A DNA stretch of 39,801 nt from Candidatus Brockarchaeota archaeon (GCA_017601145.1 JAFNIV010000001.1:1-39801), one strand, 5' to 3'; shown: positions 16,230-24,845, numbered from the stretch's first letter. Numbers and translations are program-made. Notes: generated by a model from the letters alone, not told the origin.

Positions 16230-16783
16230 TATTTCTTTTTGCTTTTTTCTTCAGTTATATGTTTTACGAACTTGTAGGCTTTCCTTCTCAGAGAGTACAA
16301 TGAAAGTGGAAGAGTATTTCTTAGCAAAGAAATGACTACTTTAGCATCTATAGTTTCAAGGTATAGGACAACTTCAGGAGAAGTGGCATCTAATGTAAAC
16401 CCCTTCATTTTTACTGCTTCAATAATTTTATCCTTTATTGGATCAAAGGTATTTCTTGAAGATTTTTTATACCTAAAGATTACCTTAATTTTTTCAATTG
16501 AATTTAAATTATCAAGTAAGCTTAAAGTAGATACAATCACTTCATCTTTGTTTAAGTCACAGGTTTTATGAATGGGAACTACTCTTACAATATACCTTGG
16601 TAAAGAACTAAGAACTAAGTGCAAGAAATCATTTTCATTAAGCTTTGTTACTATTTTAAATACATTTTTTCGTTCAGTTTCTATTATTTCAACGTCTTTA
16701 TCTGTTAAAAGAAGGGCATCTAGTAGTTCTATCCTTGCTTTAACCTCTTTATTTGGAATTGAAACCATTAGGAACTCTGTCAT
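16229..16783 (-). CDS. THUMP-domain RNA-binding protein (Tan1-like, COG1818 type)
   Basis: The 184-aa product resembles the short archaeal THUMP proteins related to yeast Tan1, the partner of Kre33/NAT10 in tRNA ac4C formation. The N-terminal half ends in the typical SSLPRYIVRVVPIH, and the THUMP core is KVIFRYKKSS followed by IKDKIIEAVKMKGFTLDATS and VVLYLETIDAKVVISLL. A role in tRNA modification is inferred from the family. I place the start at ATG 16783, since AGGTGA lies 5 nt before it; a GTG three codons upstream would also be in frame. It is the first gene of the THUMP-orc1/cdc6-wHTH run. Confidence 0.7.
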   Translation of the reverse strand: MTEFLMVSIPNKEVKARIELLDALLLTDKDVEIIETERKNVFKIVTKLNENDFLHLVLSSLPRYIVRVVPIHKTCDLNKDEVIVSTLSLLDNLNSIEKIKVIFRYKKSSRNTFDPIKDKIIEAVKMKGFTLDATSPEVVLYLETIDAKVVISLLRNTLPLSLYSLRRKAYKFVKHITEEKSKKK

Positions 16784-16792
16784 CAAATTCAC

Positions 16793-17275
16793 CTAGACTC
16801 AACCAAAAATGGCATGCTCTTGTAAGGATACCAAATTTCTAAGCTTGTCATAAGAATTTGCAAAATTTTTAAACATGAAAAACTAGACTTTACTAAGATT
16901 TCTGTGTCTAAATAATATTTTTTTCCACAAAATGAGTTTTTCATTAACGTATGATAGTTTCAAAAGGTCTAGAAGGATTTAAATATAACGGGCAGTTATA
17001 ACTTCACTCAGGTTTACGTTACCACCATATTTAAAAAGGTTTAAAGTAGTATTAATTGAGTAAGTTGGAAGATTTTGAACTTCTTTTTCTAAAGCAGAAC
17101 AACTTTCAGATTTACTACAGGATTCATTGACTATGGTATTATGCTTCCAAAACCATAATTTTTGACTTGCAATTAAGCTCAAAATACTCTGAGCGAAAGA
17201 ACCGAAGGAAAACCATGGAGATAAGTTATGAAACATTACTCTAATGCCGCCATTGCCACAGATTAGTTTTAACAA
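16793..17275. other. Gene-poor interval of about 480 bp
   Basis: No convincing gene, tRNA or repeat is seen here. A 98-codon frame on the minus strand (17275-16979) begins with TTG right after the MFS stop, but its composition (many W, C, S and H) is unlike its neighbours and I see no ribosome site. The part near 16840-16980 is very AT-rich with short T and A runs. No ORB-like origin motif was recognised by eye. Confidence 0.5.
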
Positions 17276-18469
17276 CTAATTTCTTAATAACTTCTTCAGA
17301 AATTCATGAAGTAGTAATAAGATTGCGGCAAAAATTGAGACAAGAAAAGAAAAAATAAAGGAAGCAGCAATGCCAGAGTATGAGCTAAAGAAAAAAATAT
17401 GATACTGAGAGATTAACCCTGCTAAATAAGGACCTAAAGCTAGGCCTACAGTATTAGATACATTGTAAATTCCTGCTGAAATGCCTCTTTTCTTTTCACC
17501 TCCTACAACGGAACTAAAGTGCATACCAGAGACTGTAAAAATAGCATAAAAGAGACCTCTAAAAGATTGAACTATAAAAAAACTCCCAAGGTTTTTTACT
17601 GATGCATAACCTAAGTACACCAACCCTAATAAGAACTCGCTTATTGAAAGAAGTTTTAGTGGACCTATTACATCAGAAAGTTTTCCCGAAAGTAACATAG
17701 AAGGAACTTCAACTAAAGCACCAATTGCCAAAATTAGAGAAAGAGAAAGAGCAGTATTTCCGTTTTCTAAAATGAATATATTTAAAAAATTGCTAGCAGC
17801 ACCCATCCCAATGCTTGCAAAAAATATGCTTAAGTAAAAAAGTATTATAGCTAAATTACTTTGTTTCATGCTATTGCTAGAAACTTTATTTGAATTTAAG
17901 TTACTAACGTTTTGACTAATGTTTGTATTAGTTTTAAGTAACAATATAGGAGGAAGCGATAGGATGGAAAAAAGAGATGCAAGAACAAAAGATAACTTCA
18001 ACGATTGCATAGCAATAAATCCAGAAACTATACAAGAAAAAACCCATCCAGCAGAACCAGAGAGCCTGAATTGACCTAAGTTTGTGCCTAATTTTTCACC
18101 TCTTGATGTTTCAGCAATTATAGATTGCGAAAGAGGAGAAAACATTCCTAAAGAAAAAGAGGATAAAACATACCAAATATAAGTATCGCGCGGATTTGAC
18201 AAGTAGACAATAAATGAAGTAGATAGAGATCTGATAAGAAAAGTAATAAGAAGTAAATACTTATAGTTATGGAAACGATCAAAAAGAGATCCTGAAAGTA
18301 ACTGAGCAAAGAATGTAAAAATAACACTCGAACCTAAAACCATTCCAATCTCAACGTAGTCTATACCTTCAGACCTTAAGTACCAACCGTAGTACAAGTA
18401 AAGAGGAGCAAGTGAGCTCCATGTTAGAAAACCGAGTAAAAACATTATTTGAAAGTTTGTAAGCTTCAT
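17276..18469 (-). CDS. Major facilitator superfamily transporter
   Basis: The 397-aa product has the 12 hydrophobic segments of an MFS permease, with a hydrophilic central loop near 190-205 (rich in N, S and T) between two six-helix halves. The signature loop between helices 2 and 3 is GSLFDRFHNYKYLL (about 60-73), echoed in the second half by SGKLSDVIGPLKLL. Substrate cannot be read from sequence; drug or sugar-type exporters have this shape. An AGGT lies 9 nt before the ATG, and TATA-like boxes lie at about 18500-18519 on the minus strand. It is not clearly in an operon with the ceramidase-like gene 75 bp upstream. Confidence 0.88.
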   Translation of the reverse strand: MKLTNFQIMFLLGFLTWSSLAPLYLYYGWYLRSEGIDYVEIGMVLGSSVIFTFFAQLLSGSLFDRFHNYKYLLLITFLIRSLSTSFIVYLSNPRDTYIWYVLSSFSLGMFSPLSQSIIAETSRGEKLGTNLGQFRLSGSAGWVFSCIVSGFIAMQSLKLSFVLASLFSILSLPPILLLKTNTNISQNVSNLNSNKVSSNSMKQSNLAIILFYLSIFFASIGMGAASNFLNIFILENGNTALSLSLILAIGALVEVPSMLLSGKLSDVIGPLKLLSISEFLLGLVYLGYASVKNLGSFFIVQSFRGLFYAIFTVSGMHFSSVVGGEKKRGISAGIYNVSNTVGLALGPYLAGLISQYHIFFFSSYSGIAASFIFSFLVSIFAAILLLLHEFLKKLLRN

Positions 18470-18543
18470 TTTTTAATTGTACCTGAAAGCGTAGTAAAGA
18501 ATATTATAGATATAAATCTTCGCTGGATCTACGATGAATAGAC

Positions 18544-19851
18544 TCACTTTAATGAATCTAAAAGTTTCAATCCTTCTTCAGCAATTAATTCCCCAGAGCC
18601 TTTCTTTAACCTATTCCAGTATGTAGGCATTACTTCATATCCTCCTTCTTCGTAAGAGGCTAAAGGAGCGATATACCCAATATAGCCATTTGCATAAGAA
18701 AAAACAGAAGTTAACTTGAAAGGTGAGTTTGACTTTATCTTAAGACCAAGTTCTACGAATGGCTCACCGGGTAAAGCCAATATAGCGTAATCATCGATTC
18801 TAATTGCTTGTAAGTTTATAACAGTTTTGTCTGAAAAGTTTTGCGTTTTTATTTTATCCAAGTTTTTCTTTAAGTACCTTAGCACTGCTGTAGCTTCTTC
18901 AATCTTACTAGAGGGAATCGCCTCTGTAGGAGAAGAGCTTGAAGAAAAACTCTTTATATAGTTTTCTTGATCCTTGTACATTTTCTCAGCAACTTCAAGA
19001 GAAGGTTTTTCCAGGTCCACACTTATTTTTTTAAAGGTATGGCCTATTTTGACATTGTCTAACAACGTAATCTTCTGAATAGCATCTATCGCTTTATCAG
19101 ACAATGCAAGACCTAAACGTTCTACATCATCAAACGTTCCATTACAAGTATAGCCTTTGCATGTTATTGGATTAAGATCACCATCGGCACCATTGAAAAA
19201 TAAAGATACTACTTTATCTTTTATTAAAGATTCAATAGTCCTAGTAGCACAACCCATAAAATCCGAAGAAATTTGGTAATTACTTGGGCCTAGAACTACT
19301 CCATGGCATGCGTAGTTAACTAACACTGCGATAGGATTATTGTCATAGTCTGTTGCAAACAAAACTATTAACTCAGGATCAATTGGTCCATCCTTTTTTC
19401 TTCTATTAAAAGAAATGTTTAATTCAGTTGAACCAAAACCAATATAACCTTTTTTTGACTTTTCTACTGCTCTTATGCCTGCTTCTGCTATTAGACCTGA
19501 TAATGATCTATAGTAGGCATTGTTTGATTTATTCTCGTGATTATTAGATGAAGAAATATTTGGAGAAAGCGAAGGACCAGAATGAGTGTGAGTAGCAGCT
19601 ATTAAAATAGCACTTTTGTCAACACCAGTCTCACTGGAAATTTTTTCTGAAGTTGCAGAATAAATTTCTTCTGGAATATTTAAAAGATCACATGAAACTA
19701 GGAGAACTTCAGACTCGCTCGAACTTAAAAAGAGAGCTTTAGCAAATAGTGGATCGTGTACGCCTTCACTTGGTTTATACCTTGCAGCGAAACCACCTAG
19801 CCAAACACTACTACCGGGAGTTATGTCTACCTTTGCAGCGCCTATTTCCAA
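18544..19851 (-). CDS. Neutral/alkaline ceramidase-family amidohydrolase
   Basis: The 435-aa product matches the N-terminal catalytic domain of the neutral/alkaline non-lysosomal ceramidase family: GAAKVDITPG at the start (4-13), LLVSCDLL, the metal and active-site block AATHTHSGPSLSP (about 90-102), NYACHGVVLG with its His, FFNGADGDLNP and LPGEPFVELG near the end. Archaea lack typical sphingolipids, so the substrate may be another amide. No signal peptide is visible, unlike secreted ceramidases. The start is a TTG (19851) without a clear ribosome site; two upstream ATGs (19861, 19866) are in other frames. Confidence 0.85.
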   Translation of the reverse strand: MEIGAAKVDITPGSSVWLGGFAARYKPSEGVHDPLFAKALFLSSSESEVLLVSCDLLNIPEEIYSATSEKISSETGVDKSAILIAATHTHSGPSLSPNISSSNNHENKSNNAYYRSLSGLIAEAGIRAVEKSKKGYIGFGSTELNISFNRRKKDGPIDPELIVLFATDYDNNPIAVLVNYACHGVVLGPSNYQISSDFMGCATRTIESLIKDKVVSLFFNGADGDLNPITCKGYTCNGTFDDVERLGLALSDKAIDAIQKITLLDNVKIGHTFKKISVDLEKPSLEVAEKMYKDQENYIKSFSSSSSPTEAIPSSKIEEATAVLRYLKKNLDKIKTQNFSDKTVINLQAIRIDDYAILALPGEPFVELGLKIKSNSPFKLTSVFSYANGYIGYIAPLASYEEGGYEVMPTYWNRLKKGSGELIAEEGLKLLDSLK

Positions 19852-19897
19852 TTTTTATCATTTCATACTTTATCGAAGGTATTAAAAATGTTTCTTT

Positions 19898-21229
19898 TCA
19901 TATCGTTGGTTTTGTGAACTTCATTTGTCTTACTAAAGCAGCTCCCGTTAGCACTGGAACTTCTACTTCCCACCACTTTATCCAATACCTTTCTTTTCCA
20001 AGTTCTTCGATATTCTTCAAGAAATTCAACATATTATCAGAAAGCCTGAGTCCCTTTATTGGTCCTTCAATAGATCCATTTCTTATCTTAAATAAGCCAT
20101 CTCTAAGTATAGTTGAGAAATCTCCAGTCAAACTGTTCGTATACCTAAGGTACCAGTTGTTTGTTACATACAAGCCATTGTCTATAGATGAAATAAGCTC
20201 ATCTAGGGACTTACTTCCTTCAGAAACTACTATATTAAACGGAAAAGGATGAATAAGCCCAGCATTTGCAGTATTCTTTTGATTCATCTTTTTTGAAGTA
20301 GCTGAATTGTGAAGATATGTACTCAAGATGCCGTCATCTATGATTTTCTTACGAAATGTTGGCAGACCTTCTTGATCAAAAGGCGAAGAACCTGGAGCAT
20401 CTTGATTTAGAGGATCGTCCTCTATAGTGACACCCTTACTTGAAACTTTTTCATTTAGCTTATCAACTAAAAATGAAGTCTTTGCATCTACAGAAAATGC
20501 AGAAGAAGCATCAACTACTTCTTCTATTAGATCAGCGAACGTCATCGGCCCAAACACAACATCATAAATTCCAGATTCTGCAGACTTTGGATCCTTTGAC
20601 ATCTTTGCTATTTCTCCGGCCATCCTACCTATCTTTTCAGCATCTATTTTTGAAATAAAAGTTGAAGTTGTTGCAAATTGTCCAGTAGAATCTGAATCTG
20701 TAAAGGCTCTAATTGACAAATTGTACATAGTACTTTCAAATTCGCTTCTTGCATTGCCTGATGTTTCTTGAAAGACTTTTACCCTTTGAGCTATTAAAGA
20801 ACCAGCAACTCTGTTTGCACCCGAATTTAAGGCAGATTCGATCGAAGTTTTAACTATATTGGGTAATTTTTCAACTTCTATACTTTCATCTCCTACTTTT
20901 TTAAACTTCTTGTCGTATTTGAAAGGACCTTTTGGCAATGGTGCATAAAGATCACTTTCTCTACTGCTTTTTGCGAGTTTCACTGTTTTTACTGTTGCTT
21001 CTTTTATGGCATCTTCATTTAAGTTCATAATAGAGCAACTTGCCTTCTTTCCATTTATGCAAACAAAGATATGAAGTCCTTTTTCCAGCAAGCTTTTTGT
21101 TACAGTAAGACTGTTGTTAGAAAATCTTAGCATATGCCACTCGATTTCTTCCACTCGTGCTACAGCATCTGTTGCTCCTTCTTTTTTAGCTAGCTTAAGT
21201 ACCTTTGACGTTATTTCTCTCGTACTCAT
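19898..21229 (-). CDS. pmbA: TldE/PmbA family, partner of TldD protease
   Basis: The 443-aa product is the non-metal-binding half of the TldD/TldE heterodimer, which degrades unfolded peptides and matures some modified peptides. It has RVEEIEWHMLRFSNNSLTVTKS at the N-terminus, DGILSTYLHNSATSKKMN in the middle (about 300-320) and the long C-terminal beta region typical of PmbA. No HExxxH is present, as expected for TldE. It starts 6 nt after tldD, with the run of G at the tldD tail acting as ribosome site, so the two are one operon. Confidence 0.94.
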   Translation of the reverse strand: MSTREITSKVLKLAKKEGATDAVARVEEIEWHMLRFSNNSLTVTKSLLEKGLHIFVCINGKKASCSIMNLNEDAIKEATVKTVKLAKSSRESDLYAPLPKGPFKYDKKFKKVGDESIEVEKLPNIVKTSIESALNSGANRVAGSLIAQRVKVFQETSGNARSEFESTMYNLSIRAFTDSDSTGQFATTSTFISKIDAEKIGRMAGEIAKMSKDPKSAESGIYDVVFGPMTFADLIEEVVDASSAFSVDAKTSFLVDKLNEKVSSKGVTIEDDPLNQDAPGSSPFDQEGLPTFRKKIIDDGILSTYLHNSATSKKMNQKNTANAGLIHPFPFNIVVSEGSKSLDELISSIDNGLYVTNNWYLRYTNSLTGDFSTILRDGLFKIRNGSIEGPIKGLRLSDNMLNFLKNIEELGKERYWIKWWEVEVPVLTGAALVRQMKFTKPTI

Positions 21230-21235
21230 CTTCTT

Positions 21236-22672
21236 TTACCCCCCAAGGTTTACATTTCTTAGTCTTACTGATGGACCCCCGGTCCAAACCGGAACACCTT
21301 GCATTGGATCACCTTTTCCACAGGTAGCAGCCCAGAAGTCCAAATCAGAACCAACGGCATCAATAGAAGAGAATAGGCCAACCGTCGTCATTTCTATAAT
21401 AGGGTTTCTTACCATTTCTTTTAACTCACCATTTTCGATTATATAAGATTCTAAACCAACGTATCTCTGATTAAATCGCCGATCGTCTATGTTCCATTCT
21501 GTAAAATTCTTTATGTATATTCCAAACTTTATGTTTTCTAAAAGTTCATCAAACTTATGGTCTCCAGGCTCCATGTAAGTATTAGCCATTCTAACTATTG
21601 GTTCTCTATTATATTGTGAAGCTCTAGCAGCACCATTGCTCTTTGTTCCAGTTACAAAGGCAGTTTCTCTATTTTGCAAAAATTCATTTATTTTTCCCTC
21701 TTTAATTAGGTATCTTTTCCTAGCTCTAACGCCTTCATCATCATAAAGATAGAAACCAAAAGAGTGAGGAATTGTTGGATCATCAATAACGTTAACTACG
21801 TTTGACCCAACAACTTTTCCTACTGAGTCCTTAGTTAAGTAGCTTTCGCCAGCTTGAGCAGCCTCTCTTCCGAGTACTCTGTCCATTTCTCCAGGATGGC
21901 CACTTGATTCGTGACAAATAATTCCAACGACTTCACTTCCTAAAATCACATCTAGCTTATCTTTTGGAGGGGATCTAGCTTGAGTTACTAGTTTTCCTAG
22001 AACCTCTCCCTCGTTCTTCATCAAGCGAACTATGTCTAATTTTTCTATAGCTTCCCAACCACCACTTTCTCCTTTCTCAGCAAACCTTTGAGAAGCCAAT
22101 TTATTTGGACCTAGAGCAGTTAAGCGAAACGAAAAAACTACTCTTGGTATGAAACTGTAAACGTTCATTCCATCAGTTGTCATTATTCTTTTTTCTGTAA
22201 TCCATGACCTTACGAAAAGAAATCTTCCAACTAGCTTTGCATCATACTTACTTGCAGATTCCATAGCAGCAGTATCAGCATCTTTAAGAAGCTCAATCAT
22301 GCTTTCTTGCTCTACATTCTCAAATTTTATTCTTGGTTTTATAACGACCTTATCTTCTTTTGGCTCTTCTTCACTTAGCCCAACTTTGTCCTTAAATAAG
22401 ATTGAAGAAGCTTTTGCACTTTTTGTAGCCATGTCTATAACCTTGCTTACATCTTTTTTAGAAATCTTATTTGTTGCAGCAAAGCCTAAAGCACCATCAA
22501 CTAAAACTCTGAACGAAAGACCCACGTTGTTGAAGTGACTTGCTAGTTCAGGTACTCCATTTTTTAACATCAAGCCTTCACCTAAATCTGCTTGGTAACG
22601 ACCTTCTGCATAGCTTGCACCGTTTTTTTGGGCTATTGAAAGACCGTACTTTATAAGATTGTCTATATCCAT
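21236..22672 (-). CDS. tldD: TldD metalloprotease
   Basis: TldD is the zinc-dependent catalytic half of the TldD/TldE protease. The metal site CHESSGHPGEMD (HExxxH, about residues 228-233) is intact, and the conserved GKGDPMQGVPVWTGGPSVRLRNV is at the C-terminus. The ORF is open to 22693, but a TATA-like GTTTTTAAC box (antisense of 22697-22705) is centred about 29 nt before the ATG at 22672, so the first 7 codons of the longer form would lie inside the promoter region. I therefore start it at 22672 (478 aa). The mobile-element copy 3 begins just upstream of this promoter. Confidence 0.94.
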   Translation of the reverse strand: MDIDNLIKYGLSIAQKNGASYAEGRYQADLGEGLMLKNGVPELASHFNNVGLSFRVLVDGALGFAATNKISKKDVSKVIDMATKSAKASSILFKDKVGLSEEEPKEDKVVIKPRIKFENVEQESMIELLKDADTAAMESASKYDAKLVGRFLFVRSWITEKRIMTTDGMNVYSFIPRVVFSFRLTALGPNKLASQRFAEKGESGGWEAIEKLDIVRLMKNEGEVLGKLVTQARSPPKDKLDVILGSEVVGIICHESSGHPGEMDRVLGREAAQAGESYLTKDSVGKVVGSNVVNVIDDPTIPHSFGFYLYDDEGVRARKRYLIKEGKINEFLQNRETAFVTGTKSNGAARASQYNREPIVRMANTYMEPGDHKFDELLENIKFGIYIKNFTEWNIDDRRFNQRYVGLESYIIENGELKEMVRNPIIEMTTVGLFSSIDAVGSDLDFWAATCGKGDPMQGVPVWTGGPSVRLRNVNLGG

Positions 22673-22694
22673 AAAGTAAAATATCTCAAACAAG

Positions 22695-22707
22695 AGGTTA
22701 AAAACTT
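22695..22707 (-). promoter_or_regulatory. tldD-pmbA promoter
   Basis: The antisense of these bases reads as a GTTTTTAAC box, 25-30 nt before the preferred tldD ATG (22672). Only about 20 bp separate it from the left end of the mobile element, so the insertion probably replaced native upstream DNA but left the core promoter. Confidence 0.4.
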
Positions 22708-22723
22708 TTCCTTGAAACTTGTT

Positions 22724-23010
22724 TTAACTTTAATGGCGGGAAGTCCCCCAGCTTTCGCAGGGGGATGAAAGCCGAAAAGCTTATATTTTTCTCATTGTTT
22801 CTCATTGTATTTATCATCATCTGCTTGGCTGGCAGACCTAGTAGGCATGGGACAGGCCGAAAGAGACGCCTGCTGAGGGCAAGACCTCCGTAACCCACCT
22901 TCCACACGGGTTCCTCGAAATGGTCTCACTTGCCGCCGCCTGTGGGTGAGTGGAGAGCGAGTCTGTCCGTGGAAGCAGGAAGCTCCTTGCAATAGCGAGG
23001 GGTAGTTCAC
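22724..23010 (+). mobile_element. IS200/IS605-derived short element, copy 3 (complete)
   Basis: This is the same element as at 12284-12562, in opposite orientation. TTTAAC at the left end (22724-22729) is followed by GGCGGGAAGT and a strong CCCCC/GGGGG hairpin (about 22744-22763). The tnpB remnant follows, then a right-end hairpin (CTCCTTGC-AATA-GCGAGGGG, about 22983-23002) and GTAGTTCAC at 23002-23010. The remnant ends in the TnpB-like LWVSGERVCPWKQEAPCNSE, G, stop, but a TGA interrupts the frame upstream (near 22870). About 10 extra bases duplicate TTTCTCATTG near 22785-22805. It sits between the divergent tldD and nadA promoters. Confidence 0.8.
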
Positions 23011-23028
23011 TCATTACTACTGAGATAA

Positions 23029-23042
23029 CATACTTATATTCC
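23029..23042 (+). promoter_or_regulatory. nad operon promoter
   Basis: CATACTTATATTCC contains a TATA box centred near 23036, 26-29 nt before the nadA ATG at 23065, so the transcript should be leaderless. It begins about 20 bp past the right end of mobile-element copy 3. Confidence 0.5.
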
Positions 23043-23064
23043 TTCTTTAAGTAAGAGCACTAGA

Positions 23065-23991
23065 ATGAAAGAGGAATTAAGAGAAGAAATAATTAGGCTA
23101 AAAAAGGAAAAGAATGCAGCAATATTAGCACACAACTACCAACTTCCTGAAGTCCAAGATGTTTCTGACTTTGTTGGGGACTCATTAGAACTTTCAATAA
23201 AAGCAACAAAACTTAGCAACAAAGTAATAGTTTTAGCTGGAGTTGATTTCATGGCAGAACAGGCAGCGGTACTTAATCCAGAGAAAATTGTACTCCATCC
23301 TGAAAAAGGGGCAACATGCTCCTTAGCAAACTACCTAACTTTAAAAGTAGCCAAGGCATACAAAGAAAAATACCCAGATATACCTTTAGTTGTTTATGTT
23401 AACTCTTATCTTGAAGTAAAAGCTATTTCGGATTACATAGTTACAAGTGCAAATGCCGTAGAAGTCGTAAAAAGGATAGATTCTCCTAGGATCTTATTCG
23501 GGCCTGATAGGAATCTAGCAGAGTATGTGGCTGAAAAATCAGGTAAAGAGGTTATAGTAGTACCACAGGAAAGTCACTGTTATGTTCACTCACATATAAT
23601 AAGTAAAGAGGATATGATTTTAGCAAGAGAGAAATACCCTAACGCTAAGATAGCTGTTCATCCTGAAACTCCAAAGGAAGTAAGAGAACTTGCAGACTTT
23701 ATAGGTTCAACTAGTCAAATGATGAAATACGCATGTAGCTGTGAAAGCAACCAAGTTATAATAGGAACAGAAATTGGACTTGTACATAGACTTAGGAAAG
23801 AATGCCCAGGAAAGGAGTATATACCCCTCAATGATGCGGCAATCTGTAGATTCATGAAACAGATAACGCTAAAAAGCATTCGTGACTCACTAAGAGACAT
23901 GAAAAATATAGTTGTAGTCGATGAAAACTTAGCTAAGATAGCAAAAGAAAAAACTACTAAAACGTACGAATTAGTGGGGATAAAGCTATGA
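23065..23991 (+). CDS. nadA: Quinolinate synthase NadA
   Basis: NadA is a [4Fe-4S] enzyme that condenses iminoaspartate and dihydroxyacetone phosphate to quinolinate. The 308-aa product has AILAHNYQLPEVQDVSDFVGDS (19-40) with the substrate-binding His and Tyr, DFMAEQAAVLNP, then cluster cysteines at C85 (KGATCSL), in the YACSCES block (near 225-230) and in the C-terminal ECPG/AICRFM region. PQESHCYVHSHI also carries conserved His residues. It opens a nadA-nadC-nadB operon, overlapping nadC by 4 nt. Confidence 0.97.
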   Translation: MKEELREEIIRLKKEKNAAILAHNYQLPEVQDVSDFVGDSLELSIKATKLSNKVIVLAGVDFMAEQAAVLNPEKIVLHPEKGATCSLANYLTLKVAKAYKEKYPDIPLVVYVNSYLEVKAISDYIVTSANAVEVVKRIDSPRILFGPDRNLAEYVAEKSGKEVIVVPQESHCYVHSHIISKEDMILAREKYPNAKIAVHPETPKEVRELADFIGSTSQMMKYACSCESNQVIIGTEIGLVHRLRKECPGKEYIPLNDAAICRFMKQITLKSIRDSLRDMKNIVVVDENLAKIAKEKTTKTYELVGIKL

Positions 23992-24845
23992 GAAGCAAAA
24001 TAGAAGCAGAAAAATTCTTTGACTATGTTGGTGAAGACCTTCCATTCTTTGATGTTACTTCAGAACTAATTGAAGAGGAAGTAAAATGTAGAGCAGCCAT
24101 AATAGCTAAACAGAATTTCGTTTTAGCTGGGCTTGAAGAGTGTATACAGTTCTTGAAGTTAGTTGGGATAAATGTAAAGCAGTTAAAAAAGGATGGAGAC
24201 GACGTAAAAGAAGGAGAAAAAATAGCAATACTAGAAGGTAATGCAAGGGACATTTTAGGAATCGAGAGATTAATACTTAATATAATTGCTCATGCTTCAG
24301 GAGTCGCTACGGCAACTAACAATCTTGTGAAGTTGTGTAGAAAAATTAATCCAAAGATTAGAATAGCAGCTACGAGAAAAACGCTACCTGGACTTAGATA
24401 CTTAGAAAAAAAAGCAGTTAAGCTTGGAGGAGGCGATACACACAGAATGAGTTTGAGTGACATGATACTAATAAAAGACAACCACATAAGAATAATTGGA
24501 GGAGTAAGAGAGGCAATTAAAAGAGCTAAAGAAAAAGCCTCTTCGTTTGTAAAAGTAGAAATTGAGGTAAGTAGCTTAGATGAAGCTATAGAAGCAGTAA
24601 AAGAGGGGGCAGATATCATAATGTTAGATAATTTCACTATTGAAGAAATAAAAGAAACAATAAACAAACTTAAAGAACTTAAGTTAAGAGAAAAAGTTCT
24701 AATAGAAGTTTCAGGAAGAATTAACGAGGAAAACATTTTAGATTATGCTAATTGCGATGTAGATGTCATAAGCAGCGGAGCTATAACTCACTCAGCGAAA
24801 GCTGTTGATGTAAGCTTAGAAGTTTTTGAGGTATTAAGACTATAG
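23988..24845 (+). CDS. nadC: Nicotinate-nucleotide pyrophosphorylase (quinolinate phosphoribosyltransferase)
   Basis: NadC converts quinolinate and PRPP to nicotinate mononucleotide, CO2 and pyrophosphate. The 285-aa product shows the N-terminal open-faced domain (FDYVGEDLPFFDVTSELI), the binding block AATRKTLPGLRYLEKKAVKLGGG (about 124-146) with Arg and Lys ligands, HRMSLSDMILIKDNHI, EIEVSSLDEA, ADIIMLDNF and SSGAITHSAKAVDVSL at the end. ATGA overlap with nadA shows coupling. Confidence 0.97.
   Translation: MRSKIEAEKFFDYVGEDLPFFDVTSELIEEEVKCRAAIIAKQNFVLAGLEECIQFLKLVGINVKQLKKDGDDVKEGEKIAILEGNARDILGIERLILNIIAHASGVATATNNLVKLCRKINPKIRIAATRKTLPGLRYLEKKAVKLGGGDTHRMSLSDMILIKDNHIRIIGGVREAIKRAKEKASSFVKVEIEVSSLDEAIEAVKEGADIIMLDNFTIEEIKETINKLKELKLREKVLIEVSGRINEENILDYANCDVDVISSGAITHSAKAVDVSLEVFEVLRL

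Noticed and set aside
16840-16980. Candidate replication origin in the AT-rich gap after the orc1/cdc6 run
   Set aside because: No ORB-like inverted repeats or repeated motif seen; AT-richness alone is not enough.
16979-17275. 98-codon frame on the minus strand directly after the MFS gene
   Set aside because: TTG start, no ribosome site, odd composition rich in W, C and H, and no recognisable family; treated as chance.
22698-23010. Open frames on the minus strand across element copy 3
   Set aside because: They are antisense to the tnpB remnant and recur as mirror frames in the other copies; no sign of a real protein.
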